Assembly (NCBI GenBank): GCA_910587425.1
Contig: CAJUKU010000010.1
Span: 23,594 to 87,593, forward strand
Length of the DNA: 64,000 nt
Reading direction: 5' to 3'
DNA from: an uncultured Muribaculaceae bacterium
GTDB lineage: Bacteria; Bacteroidota; Bacteroidia; Bacteroidales; Muribaculaceae
In this document: positions 42,837 through 50,950 of the stretch, one piece after another
How positions within the stretch are numbered: the stretch's first letter is position 1
Layout: every line of letters begins with the position of its first letter
The notes under the pieces: generated by a model
Seen by the model: only the letters and a program-made list of their open reading frames with translations
Database searches by the model: none
Told to the model about the DNA's origin: nothing
Program-made: the position numbers and the translations under genes

Positions 42837-44846
42837 TTATTTCTGTGTGGGTTCGGGCTGGATAGTGTTGTAAGCGCGGAGGTTTGTCACCTTCGAGCGG
42901 AACTGTCCGGCTTTCTCGAGCGGGAACATGAGTGTGCGCACGTAGTACATCTTGCGCTCATGCTCCTTGTCGCCGCGCATCTCTTTGTGATACTGGGTCT
43001 GCTTGTCGAGTGTCTCGAAGAGTTTGCCGTTCACGTAGAGGCGTGTCTCGCGGTTGTCGCCGTCTATGCGGATGTGCGCTTTCTCACCGGGGTAGGGGCG
43101 GAACGAGAAGCGGTTGAGGTAACCGTCGCGTGAGAATGCGAGCATTCCTGCTACGGGATCGGAGAGATATACCGTTGAGTTGGGCGACGAGAACAGCACC
43201 GTGCCGGGCTGCTCGGGCTGAGCCTCAAGGTCGAACTCTACAGTGTAGCCGTAGCCGAGATCTGTGACGGGAGTGGTCATTCCGGGTGTCACCTTGGCGG
43301 CTTCAAACACCATGCTTCCGGGGTTGCCGTAGCGTCCGAGACGGTTCACGCCGGGAGCTTCGGCAAGGAGACGTGAGTGTTCGGAGAAATCGGTATATGG
43401 GATCGTAACTGACGGACCGTCCCAGAGCTTCGCAGCCATGGTGGGGATCGCCGACATGATGCGGTGATGCACGTCCTGCACGGAGATGCCGTTGCCCACA
43501 TGGTCGTTCCATACGGCGAAGTAGCCTCCGGCTATGGCGGGATCCTGCTCATCGAACTGCACGTTGCCTACGCGTGCCGGTGTCCAATTCTCATATAGCC
43601 ACTCGTTGTTGAGATAGTCGTAGTAATATCCCGCCGCGGGAACGATGTAGACCATTCCGTCGGGTATGGAGTTGATCTTGAAGCCGAGTTTCACCATCTC
43701 TTTCGGGTCGGCATAGCCGTTGTACCATGCGTCGAGCATCACTCCCTCGGTTTTTATCGGCGTCTCGCCGGGTGCAGTGGAGAGCGAACCCCATACCCAT
43801 GGCTTCTTGCCGTACGATTCAACGAGGCGGATGTAGTGATCCATGAATGCGCGGAAGCGCTCGGCGGTCTCCTTCTGCTTGTCGAAGCCGGGGAAATCCT
43901 TGCCGAACTCGTCGGTGCCGATGTGCATGTAGTCGTTGACGAACACAGGGTTGTCGCCACCGAGATACTCGTCGAAGAGCTCATCGATAAACTTCTGTGT
44001 CTCGGGATTGAAGAGGTCGAGGTGATCCATGCCGAAGTCCTTGCTGCCGATCCCTTTCTTGTAGTGGGCGAAAGCGAGCGAATGGGCGGGTACGTCGATC
44101 TCAGGCACGATGTCGACGAACTGTGCCGCCGATGTGCGCTGGAAGTCGCGGAATTCGTTCTTGGTGTAGAAGCCGTCGCGTGCCGTCAGACCGGGGAAGC
44201 GGTCGCTCTCCATGCGGAAGGCAGCGTAGGTCTTGTCCCAGTCGTTGCCGAAGTAGTAGGGGAATCCGTTGTCGTTGAGGTGGATGCGGAGCGAGTTGTA
44301 TTTGTAGTACGACAATACCTTCACGAGATCCTTGAGATAGCTCATCGGGAAGAATTTGCGACCCACGTCCATCGATAGTCCGCGCAGTCCGTAGTCCGGC
44401 CAGTCGGTGATCTTTCCTTTGGGGAATGAATGATCGGCGCTCTGCTCGGCAATCTGCAGGAGTGTGCGGGTAGCCCAGTATGCACCGATAGCTTTCGGTG
44501 CGCTGACGCTCACACGGTCGGCGATGTTGATGGTGTAGCCCTCCTCGCCGAGTTTCTTGTCGGCTTTGAGTGTGAGCACGATGTCGCCTTTCGCCGCTTT
44601 GCCGGTGGTAACGGTGAGTTTCTGACCGAACATTGCTGCCCAGTCGGCGGCGAGGCTGTCGGCAACGGCTTTCAGTTCCGCTGTCTCGGCAACGATTCTT
44701 GACTGTGGGGTCAGGGTGAATGTGCCCTGCGCACCTTTCCACTGGCGCAGTTCGGGCACTACGAACGGCTTGCTGTTTGCCGCCCATGCGAATGCGGGCA
44801 GAAGCAGAGCCACCGCAGCGAGGATTGCGCAATAGATTCTCTTCAT
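42837..44846 (-). CDS. GH20 beta-N-acetylhexosaminidase
   Basis: A 669-residue exported glycosidase that removes terminal GlcNAc or GalNAc residues from host glycans. It has a signal peptide (MKRIYCAILAAVALLLPAFA), an N-terminal GH20b domain (about 25-150) and a catalytic TIM barrel starting at LRGLSMDVGRKFFPM. The catalytic Asp-Glu pair is in HIGTDEFGKD. The C-terminal 150 residues are a LamG-like beta-sandwich (EFDLEAQPEQPGTVLFSSPN). It is transcribed alone from a promoter whose -7 box lies at 44905-44912. Confidence 0.93.
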   Translation of the reverse strand: MKRIYCAILAAVALLLPAFAWAANSKPFVVPELRQWKGAQGTFTLTPQSRIVAETAELKAVADSLAADWAAMFGQKLTVTTGKAAKGDIVLTLKADKKLGEEGYTINIADRVSVSAPKAIGAYWATRTLLQIAEQSADHSFPKGKITDWPDYGLRGLSMDVGRKFFPMSYLKDLVKVLSYYKYNSLRIHLNDNGFPYYFGNDWDKTYAAFRMESDRFPGLTARDGFYTKNEFRDFQRTSAAQFVDIVPEIDVPAHSLAFAHYKKGIGSKDFGMDHLDLFNPETQKFIDELFDEYLGGDNPVFVNDYMHIGTDEFGKDFPGFDKQKETAERFRAFMDHYIRLVESYGKKPWVWGSLSTAPGETPIKTEGVMLDAWYNGYADPKEMVKLGFKINSIPDGMVYIVPAAGYYYDYLNNEWLYENWTPARVGNVQFDEQDPAIAGGYFAVWNDHVGNGISVQDVHHRIMSAIPTMAAKLWDGPSVTIPYTDFSEHSRLLAEAPGVNRLGRYGNPGSMVFEAAKVTPGMTTPVTDLGYGYTVEFDLEAQPEQPGTVLFSSPNSTVYLSDPVAGMLAFSRDGYLNRFSFRPYPGEKAHIRIDGDNRETRLYVNGKLFETLDKQTQYHKEMRGDKEHERKMYYVRTLMFPLEKAGQFRSKVTNLRAYNTIQPEPTQK

Positions 44847-44904
44847 AATGTATTTTTAAGGTTTTGAAAAATGTTACGTTGGAGTGTGATGGAGGAGCAC
44901 ACTA

Positions 44905-44912
44905 CAAAGTTA
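44905..44912 (-). promoter_or_regulatory. -7 box of the GH20 gene
   Basis: Minus-strand TAACTTTG, with TTTG at 44935-44938 about 22 bp upstream. The leader to the ATG is about 55 nt. Confidence 0.5.
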
Positions 44913-44960
44913 ACCATTTTCACCGAGAATCCAACAAAAGCCTGCTCTGCGCCCATATCC

Positions 44961-45040
44961 ATTATGGCTGAGTGCGGGTAATTATGGCTGAGTACGGGGC
45001 GGAGACATATTTTCAGCCCCAAAGCTGAAAATTGTCTCCG
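44961..45040 (+). repeat. Module A copy 1: 20-bp tandem repeat and 40-bp hairpin
   Basis: Two copies of ATTATGGCTGAGT(G/A)CGGG at 44961 and 44981 precede a hairpin at 45000-45040, whose arms pair over 17-18 bp with one bulged base. The hairpin recurs at 48782-48823 (same orientation) and 49507-49545 (opposite). It does not overlap a gene. Confidence 0.8.
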
Positions 45041-45060
45041 TTGTCGGAGCATGGCTGCTT

Positions 45061-45196
45061 GTAGGGGCGGAGGTATGGCGCAGCCTACCTCCGTTCAGCC
45101 TGTTGACTCCATAGCTTTTTTTGCTTTAACAAGGTTATTGTAAACAAGTTGAACGGAGGTAGTCTGCGCTACGCTCACGACATACCTCCGCCCCTA
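45061..45196. repeat. Module B pair: 136-bp nested inverted repeat
   Basis: The 17-bp outer arms GTAGGGGCGGAGGTATG and CATACCTCCGCCCCTAC are perfect inverse complements, and each arm again folds on itself (GGAGGT with ACCTCC). The left arm (45061-45093) is identical over 33 bases to 48889-48921. The centre is AT-rich. It fills the gap between the GH20 promoter and the carboxypeptidase-regulatory-like gene. Confidence 0.82.
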
Positions 45197-45222
45197 CAAC
45201 CGCCTCGCAGCCACCTGGGCGT

Positions 45223-46047
45223 TCAGAGGTTCAGACCTACGCCGAGGAAGAAGCCGAGTGCAGATTGTTTGGCTTTTGCTGGTGCAATATACTGCAATCC
45301 GAGAGTAGTGTTTAATTTGCTGCTGAATTTCCACATCATGCCAACTTCTGCGCCACCAGTAATTGCCGAATGATAGCATGGGACTGATTCATAATAGTAT
45401 TCTCCGATATCGGTGACCGGGTCGTAATGATAATTCCTGTCCTCTCTCGTGTGGTAACCATAGTTGAAACCAACTACACCACCTACGAGTATATTGAAAT
45501 TTGGTGTGATTCTTTTAATGACACCGATAGTGGTTGTTGGCAGCGGAGAGAAATATCCGTCCGCATCTCTACCCACACATCTGATCACCACCTTAAGGTA
45601 TCCGCCCCATGATCTGTAGGCACCGCCCATCACGCCGAACTCTCCTTGCTTCGGTATCTTGTAGTCGCTGCCGACTGCCGTGCGCATCTGCCCCACGAGG
45701 TTGATGAACCCATGCGTACGGTTGCGCGATTTCAGCGTGAAAATCATCTGGTTTATGGCGGTGGTCTTCATCCTCTTCTCTCCAAGCCCGGGATACGATG
45801 CCGTGAGGCTCTTGAGCCATAAAGGCACCTCGATGGTGAATGATCCATCGGCATCGGCGGTCACGGTCTCTGCACCGCCTGTGGCACTCACAATGGCACC
45901 CGGCAGCGGATTGCCGTTCTTGTCGATCACGGCACCTGTGATCACCCTTGTCGTGGTCTGCTCTGACTGCTGCGCCGATGTCTGCTGCGCTGACGCAGCC
46001 ATGCTGACACCCAGCGCGATAATTACTGTTGCAATAATTCTTCTCAT
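45223..46047 (-). CDS. Carboxypeptidase-regulatory-domain outer-membrane barrel protein
   Basis: A 274-residue exported protein (signal peptide MRRIIATVIIALGVSMAASA). After a Gln/Thr-rich linker comes a carboxypeptidase-D regulatory-like beta-sandwich (about 35-110, TGAVIDKNGNPLPGAIVSAT and ADGSFTIEVP). The last 160 residues look like amphipathic barrel strands and end SALGFFLGVGLNL. It resembles a small version of TonB-linked outer-membrane proteins but has no plug domain. Function unknown. It ends 26 bp from the module B repeat. Confidence 0.78.
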   Translation of the reverse strand: MRRIIATVIIALGVSMAASAQQTSAQQSEQTTTRVITGAVIDKNGNPLPGAIVSATGGAETVTADADGSFTIEVPLWLKSLTASYPGLGEKRMKTTAINQMIFTLKSRNRTHGFINLVGQMRTAVGSDYKIPKQGEFGVMGGAYRSWGGYLKVVIRCVGRDADGYFSPLPTTTIGVIKRITPNFNILVGGVVGFNYGYHTREDRNYHYDPVTDIGEYYYESVPCYHSAITGGAEVGMMWKFSSKLNTTLGLQYIAPAKAKQSALGFFLGVGLNL

Positions 46048-46118
46048 AACTTATTCCTGCTTGTTTCCTTTACTTGTCTGTTTTGCTGTTGTTTTTCGCA
46101 CAGATGGTTTTGCAAGTG

Positions 46119-47543
46119 TCAAAGTGCGACTTTGAATGTCCGGTCAGCCACGCGCACAAGGTATATTCCCGGTGCCAGACCTGCGATTCTGTGCTCTTTG
46201 GTCTCCGCCAAGCACATGCCTGAGATGTTGTATACAGTCACCGTTTCACCAACCGGCGCCGTTACAACAACCGCTCCATCGGCAACCGAAACCTTGACAT
46301 CAGCATCCTCCGCCACATCACCTATAGCCGTCGCCCCGATTGGGAGTATCTTAAAGAATTTGCTCCATCCTTCCGCGGTCTTATACAGTTCCAGGCTTTC
46401 CGCAGGTACAAACAGCTGACTGTTAAAGTTATTAAAAACCAGATACATACTCCCGATATATGAGCCGTTTTTAGGGGGGATAGGTGCGTGACAGATTATT
46501 TTGTCCGGACTTGATACTTCATCATTTAGGTTAAATAACGCAAAGTTGCCAATGGATTTCAAATTCTCCGGCAATATTAGCGTTTCCAATTTGGAACATT
46601 CTGAGAATGCGCCTTCGCCAATGTGAATTGTAGACTTAATGTCTATTGTTTTGACATTACTGCATCCTTCAAATGCGTGATCGCCGATATACTCATTATT
46701 CTCACCGATTGTAATGTTTTCTATGTTCTCACAGCCGTAAAAAGCACAGCCCTCTATACGTGTCACTGAATTAGGTATGACAAGATCGCCGGTCAGTGAT
46801 TTGCAGTAACCAAATGCCCATCCGTCTATGGTTTTCATTCCTTCAGGGATTTCTATTTCAGAAAAATTAGAGTATCGGAAGCAATAGCTTGGTATTGTCT
46901 CCCACGAATTTGGTATCGTTAGCTTACCGGTAAATGCGCAGTTTGAAAATGCGGACGGTTCTATTTGTGTCACTGAATTAGGTATGATGAGGCTACCGGT
47001 CAGTGATTTGCAGCTGCTAAATGCCTCTTCCCCGATGAATGTGACGGAATTTGGTATTACTAGATCACCGGTCAGATTGGAACATCTTGAAAAGGCTTTC
47101 TTGCCTATTGATTTTAGTGTTTTAGGGAGTGTTAATTCCCCGGTCAGATATTTGCAGTTGTCGAATGCCATGTCTCCAATTATTTCAAGGGACTGAGACC
47201 ATTCTATGGCTGTTATTAAAGTGTTATGAAATGCTCTTTCTTTGATTTCTATAATGGTGTTTGGCATTTTGACAGATCCGGATAGTGCACTATATTCAGC
47301 TATATCTCTCCCAATTTCCGTTACCGTATATTCGATGTCATCAGATGTGATTTTTTCAGGAATTATGAGATTGTTGATTTCATATTTTGCGGTCTGGATT
47401 ACTGTTGCTGTTCGGGTCTCTAGATCCAGAAAGTATTTGAGGTCGTCAACAATCACGGTTGTGGTCTGACTATGCGCAATTGTTGGAATGAGGATCAGCA
47501 AAACAAGTAGCGCCTGCAGTACTGATGCTATAGCTTTTTTCAT
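46119..47543 (-). CDS. BspA-like leucine-rich repeat surface protein with T9SS-like C-terminus
   Basis: A 474-residue exported protein. It has a signal peptide (MKKAIASVLQALLVLLILIP), a short N-terminal domain, then about ten to twelve LRR_5/BspA repeats of about 23 residues (for example LTGDLVIPNSVTRIEGCAFYG), the type that forms adhesive surface arrays. The last 75 residues end TVYNISGMCLAETKEHRI and GLAPGIYLVRVADRTFKVAL, a type IX secretion sorting pattern. Whether T9SS operates here is untested. The coding region is AT-richer than its neighbours. It is 71 bp upstream of the carboxypeptidase-regulatory-like gene. Confidence 0.85.
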   Translation of the reverse strand: MKKAIASVLQALLVLLILIPTIAHSQTTTVIVDDLKYFLDLETRTATVIQTAKYEINNLIIPEKITSDDIEYTVTEIGRDIAEYSALSGSVKMPNTIIEIKERAFHNTLITAIEWSQSLEIIGDMAFDNCKYLTGELTLPKTLKSIGKKAFSRCSNLTGDLVIPNSVTFIGEEAFSSCKSLTGSLIIPNSVTQIEPSAFSNCAFTGKLTIPNSWETIPSYCFRYSNFSEIEIPEGMKTIDGWAFGYCKSLTGDLVIPNSVTRIEGCAFYGCENIENITIGENNEYIGDHAFEGCSNVKTIDIKSTIHIGEGAFSECSKLETLILPENLKSIGNFALFNLNDEVSSPDKIICHAPIPPKNGSYIGSMYLVFNNFNSQLFVPAESLELYKTAEGWSKFFKILPIGATAIGDVAEDADVKVSVADGAVVVTAPVGETVTVYNISGMCLAETKEHRIAGLAPGIYLVRVADRTFKVAL

Positions 47544-47640
47544 ATCTTGGTTATCTTGAATGTTCTGTAAGAGTATAAGAGGTGTCGTAAGAATGGTTCA
47601 GCATGACTGGTAATGAGACTGAACCATTCTTACATGTGCT

Positions 47641-48069
47641 TCATATCAGGCTCATGAGCATGTTGGCGAATGTGTCATGGAGCCGGGCGATGTCAATGCC
47701 GGATATCCAGTACTGGTATGCACGGAGCGGTGAGGTCTCGATCGGTGCGAAACCATTGGTGGAGGCGAATCGGTAGAGGAGGTCGTAGACGGCTCCGCTG
47801 GTGCGGCTTGCTGCAAAGATCGTGTCGCAGTTGTGGTTGAGGCACTCGTTGAGGCATCCCTCCACATCTTCTTCTGTCGATGGGTCGCCGAAGGTGATCA
47901 CTCCCACGCGGTGATTATCTTTTTCACAGATCAGGAATGATGTTACGTCGGCAGCATTTTGCGGGACGACAGGTCTGTAGCCGGACGCTAGGAGTTGCTT
48001 GATGAGGGCTTCGAGAGTGGCGGTCTTGCCGATGTTTGAGATCCCTTTTACAATGACCAGTTTTTTCAT
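47641..48069 (-). CDS. Small P-loop NTPase-like protein
   Basis: A 142-residue protein. The frame is open to 48294, but the ATG at 48069 begins MKKLVIVKGISNIGKTATLE, putting the Walker A motif GISNIGKT at residues 9-16, as expected. Other features are VGVITFGDPSTEEDVEGCL and IFAASRTSGAVYDLLYRFA. No Walker B was identified with confidence, and the family was not recognised. About 400 bp upstream has no convincing gene. Confidence 0.65.
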   Translation of the reverse strand: MKKLVIVKGISNIGKTATLEALIKQLLASGYRPVVPQNAADVTSFLICEKDNHRVGVITFGDPSTEEDVEGCLNECLNHNCDTIFAASRTSGAVYDLLYRFASTNGFAPIETSPLRAYQYWISGIDIARLHDTFANMLMSLI

Positions 48070-48588
48070 GTTGTCGTGTGTATGCCACTCCGGCTCCCAA
48101 TGTGTGGCTGGGTCTATGTATACACAAAAAAAGCGTGAGAGCCGTACTTGTTGCCCGTTCCACAATCGGAGGCTCTGGTATTGCCCATCTTCGTTGAACG
48201 AGCAAACTTGCAGAAGCCTCACGCAGAATATGCCATGCGTCCGGATCCATGGCGCTCTCGCGCAGGAATCGGACGGAATCGTACATATCCACATAAGCCA
48301 TCTACCGTTTGCTGCATTCTTGACGAAGATTGAAATTTACCAGATTTCCGATTGTCAAGAAAGAGCGTCGAGTAAACGCTTTTCATCATGTCGGTGGCTT
48401 GCCTTGCGGCAGCCGGTTGTCGTGCGACCCCTCCCGCATAGCCCGGTCGACCGGGCTTCTGCGTAGCGGTCAGCACCGCAAAGTTAAAAACATTTATTCA
48501 CATACACAACAGCCGCCGAATAGCCTGAATACAATGTGTGAACAAGGTTAGTAATACTCCAATATGCCCTGTAAGCTACCCGGATGGT
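48070..48588 (-). other. Gene-free stretch upstream of the P-loop gene
   Basis: About 520 bp. Candidate reading frames on the minus strand (to 48301 and 48476) are Arg/Pro-rich and overlap each other, so neither is convincing. A minus-strand TAACTTTG at 48479-48486 with a TTG-containing box 20 bp upstream suggests transcription towards the P-loop gene, giving a leader of about 400 nt. An 8-bp inverted repeat (TTCTTGAC...GTCAAGAA) lies near 48320-48360. Confidence 0.4.
48479..48486 (-). promoter_or_regulatory. -7 box far upstream of the P-loop gene
   Basis: Minus-strand TAACTTTG with GTTG at 48507-48510 (spacing 20 bp). If used, the RNA has a leader of about 400 nt before the P-loop gene. Confidence 0.45.
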
Positions 48589-48750
48589 GTTCTGTGCCGT
48601 TCTTTCTGTTCCGTGTCGTCATCGCCGTGGCGATGACAGAAGTTCTGTGTTGCATCCTTTCACTCCATTCCTCAGATCATAAGGGAATGCACCACAGAAC
48701 TTTTCTGTCGCATTCGCTCCAATCACAGAACTGAAAGAACGACACGGAAC
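48589..48750. repeat. Module C copy 1: 162-bp element with inverted ends and internal hairpin
   Basis: The ends, 27 bases each (48589-48615 and 48724-48750), are inverse complements with a few mismatches. Inside, GTCATCGCC/GGCGATGAC (48618-48637) is a 9-bp hairpin with a 2-nt loop. A second copy of the module starts at 49272. Confidence 0.75.
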
Positions 48751-48766
48751 TTTAGCGGGGGATTCA

Positions 48767-48823
48767 TGGTTGAGTACGGGGCGGAGACATATTTTCAGCC
48801 CCCAAGGCTGAAAATTGTCTCCG
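48767..48823 (+). repeat. Module A copy 2
   Basis: TGAGTACGGGG followed by the same hairpin as at 45000-45040, with a few substitutions in the loop. It has the same orientation as copy 1, and module B follows downstream as it does there. Confidence 0.8.
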
Positions 48824-48888
48824 TGGTAACTCCTACCCCCTGATCCCAATTATAGCTGCTTGCATGGCTGCTTGCAGAGGCAGAGGTT

Positions 48889-48921
48889 GTAGGGGCGGAG
48901 GTATGGCGCAGCCTACCTCCG
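48889..48921 (+). repeat. Module B copy (left arm)
   Basis: A 33-base sequence identical to 45061-45093. Its inverse partner is at 49390-49431, so here about 470 bp of other modules separate the two arms. Confidence 0.85.
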
Positions 48922-48949
48922 ATCGTCCTGCCCCCACTATGGAGATGTA

Positions 48950-49256
48950 GCGCATCTCCGAAGCGCCCTCAATTGATTGTATTCTCCTCACCCCACACGG
49001 TAGTCTCGCGCTGCGCGCTCAACTACTCGTATGGGGTTTACCAAGTTACGAGTCTCCGACTCGCTCGCTACTCATACCCCTCCCCAGGACTTACATACTG
49101 CCCAACGTTCACACCACTACCCGGCAATAGACTTCCCCGCCTCGGAGAGGCGCAACTTGGTTAACCCCACCCGGAGCTGCCAAGCGCGCAGCGCGACGGT
49201 AGCGACGTGTGGGGATACCCGGGATGCCACCACTTCATAGCGCTTCGGAGATGCGC
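48950..49256. repeat. Module D: about 300-bp imperfect palindrome
   Basis: Outer 17-bp perfect arms GCGCATCTCCGAAGCGC (48950-48966) and its inverse (49240-49256) enclose a second inverted pair beginning CCCCACAC (48991) and ending GTGTGGGG (49214). The inner arms continue as similar sequence (TCGCGCTGCGCGCT; GGGTTTACCAAGTTACGA against GGGTTAACCAAGTTGCG). The reading frames here are Pro/Arg-rich and are not treated as genes. Confidence 0.75.
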
Positions 49257-49271
49257 AACTCTACCCCCCTC

Positions 49272-49456
49272 GTTCTGTGCCGTTCTTCCAGTTCCGTGGG
49301 GTCATTGCCAACGGCAATGAAAAAGTTCTGTGTTGCATGTTATTACATTTTGACTGCCTACTATATCGCAAGTTTATGGGTGCGCGTTACGGAGGTAGTC
49401 TGCGCTGCGCTCACGACATACCTCCGCCCCCACAACCACCCAGCCCACGGAACTTT
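49272..49456. repeat. Module C copy 2 with a module B arm inside it
   Basis: It begins GTTCTGTGCCGTTCTTCC and ends CCCACGGAACTTT, like copy 1. The internal hairpin is TCATTGCC/GGCAATGA (49302-49320); against copy 1 one T-A pair replaces a C-G pair. The inverse module B arm (49390-49431) lies inside, so B entered C or vice versa. Confidence 0.68.
49390..49431 (-). repeat. Module B copy (right arm)
   Basis: The inverse orientation of module B, similar to 45154-45196 with one substitution in the middle and a C for T near the end. It pairs with 48889-48921. Confidence 0.8.
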
Positions 49457-49506
49457 GGTGGTTATGGTGTGGTTATGTGTCAGGTCATATTGCCTATACA
49501 GATCCA

Positions 49507-49558
49507 CGGAGACAATTTCAGCCTCCGGCATGAAATATGTCTCCGCCCCGTACTCAGC
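49507..49558 (-). repeat. Module A copy 3, inverted
   Basis: The module A hairpin and flank in the opposite orientation (ends GCCCCGTACTCAGC). With copy 2 at 48767-48823 it closes the mirror-symmetric array A-B-D-C/B-A. Confidence 0.78.
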
Positions 49559-49585
49559 TTTTGCTGACATGACGGGGTGGGTGAT

Positions 49586-49617
49586 TGCAGGTGACGAGGT
49601 TTTTGCGTATCTTTGCC
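49586..49617 (+). promoter_or_regulatory. Promoter of the histidine phosphatase gene
   Basis: ATTG at 49586-49589 and TATCTTTG at 49610-49617, spacing 20 bp. The transcript should begin near 49623, about 10 bases before the ATG at 49633, a very short leader. Confidence 0.6.
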
Positions 49618-49632
49618 AAAAATCCAATCATC

Positions 49633-50928
49633 ATGAAATTATACCAAAATCTGTGTGTCGCTGCCGCTGCCTTGCTTGGCGGAGCGCTTATGGCAAGTGC
49701 CTCTGAGCCTACTGCCGAGAATCTCAAGAAAGCGAGCAACTACTACGCCTATCCCTACACTGATGCCCCTGCTCCTGCGCTGACAGCGGCTCCGGCAGGC
49801 TACACTCCGTTTCATATCGAGCATTACGGTCGCCACGGCAGCCGATGGCATATCGGAAGTGCGATGTACAACCGTCCGATAGAGATTCTGGAAATCGCCG
49901 AGCGTAATGGCAAACTGACTGCGCGCGGTGCGGAACTGCTGGCGGAGCTGCGTGCCACACGCGAGGCTGCGCAGGGACGCGACGGTGAGCTGACGCCTCT
50001 CGGGGCGCGGCAGCACCGTGGCATAGCGCGCCGCATGACGCAGAATTTCCCGACGGTGTTTGCCGACACGGCACGCGTCGATGCCCGCTCGACAGTAGTG
50101 ATACGATGCATACTCTCGATGGACAATGAGCTGCAGGAGCTGGCGAAGTTCAATCCGCAACTGCGCATCACCTCCGATGCCTCGCGCGCCGACATGCCCT
50201 ACATGAACTTCACGGACACCGATACGGTGGCTATGCAGGCTGCCGACAAGGCTGAGCCGCAGCTGAAGGAATTCAAAAAGCGTCACCCGGTGCCCAACGA
50301 TTTCATATCGAAACTCGTCACGGATCCTAAATTTGCGGCTGATTCGATGAACGTCAACAGCCTGCGTTATTATCTCATGCGTCAGCTCCAGAATGCACAG
50401 AGCCACGACGACCGCAAGCTTGCCGCTCCCTACGACATATTCACCGACTCGGCGCTCCATGCGCAGTGGGTGGTTGACAATGCCGACTGGTTTGTGAGCA
50501 TGGGCAACAGTGCCCTCACTGACGGTCTCGCCGCATACTCGCAGCGCCGCCTGCTGAAAAACTTCATCGAATCGGCTGATACGGCTGTGGCATATCTCAC
50601 CACCGGTGCCAACCTGCGCTTCGGGCATGAGGTGGTGGTGCTTCCGCTGGTTGTGCTGATGGAGCTTGACAGCTACGGTGAGGAGATCAACGACCTGGAG
50701 CAGGTTGAGGCGCGCTGGCACAACTATGAGATCTTCCCGATGGCATCGAATGTGCAGATAGTATTCTACCGTCCGGACAATGCGAAGGATCCGGTGCTTG
50801 TGAAGGTACTTCTCAACGAGCGTGAGGTGCGTCTGCCGTTCGTAGCCGACCAGAGCCGCGCACCTTATTATAACTGGAACGATGTGCGCGCCTACTATCT
50901 GCGCAAGCTCGAGCGCGTGCCGATGTGA
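49633..50928 (+). CDS. Exported histidine-type phosphatase (MINPP/phytase-like)
   Basis: A 431-residue exported phosphatase of clade 2 of the histidine phosphatase superfamily. The ATG at 49633 begins a signal peptide (MKLYQNLCVAAAALLGGALM, cleaved near SAS). The catalytic RHGxR motif is HYGRHGSRWH; the second conserved part is LRFGHEVVVLPL, where HE replaces the HD or HAE proton donor of relatives. Bacteroides inositol-phosphate phosphatases share this plan, so phytate or other phosphomonoesters are possible substrates (inference). The lipoprotein gene follows after 22 bp and is co-transcribed. Confidence 0.82.
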   Translation: MKLYQNLCVAAAALLGGALMASASEPTAENLKKASNYYAYPYTDAPAPALTAAPAGYTPFHIEHYGRHGSRWHIGSAMYNRPIEILEIAERNGKLTARGAELLAELRATREAAQGRDGELTPLGARQHRGIARRMTQNFPTVFADTARVDARSTVVIRCILSMDNELQELAKFNPQLRITSDASRADMPYMNFTDTDTVAMQAADKAEPQLKEFKKRHPVPNDFISKLVTDPKFAADSMNVNSLRYYLMRQLQNAQSHDDRKLAAPYDIFTDSALHAQWVVDNADWFVSMGNSALTDGLAAYSQRRLLKNFIESADTAVAYLTTGANLRFGHEVVVLPLVVLMELDSYGEEINDLEQVEARWHNYEIFPMASNVQIVFYRPDNAKDPVLVKVLLNEREVRLPFVADQSRAPYYNWNDVRAYYLRKLERVPM

Positions 50929-50950
50929 TCACGTTAAGCTATAAACGTAT

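Noticed and set aside
48219..48476. An 85-codon minus-strand frame upstream of the P-loop gene
   Set aside because: It overlaps another frame, is rich in Arg, Pro and Ala at its start, and shows no domain; kept only as a low-probability option within the gene-free stretch.
48973..49240. Short plus-strand frames in module D
   Set aside because: They fall inside a large palindrome, are Pro/Arg/Leu-rich, and are typical spurious products of such repeats.
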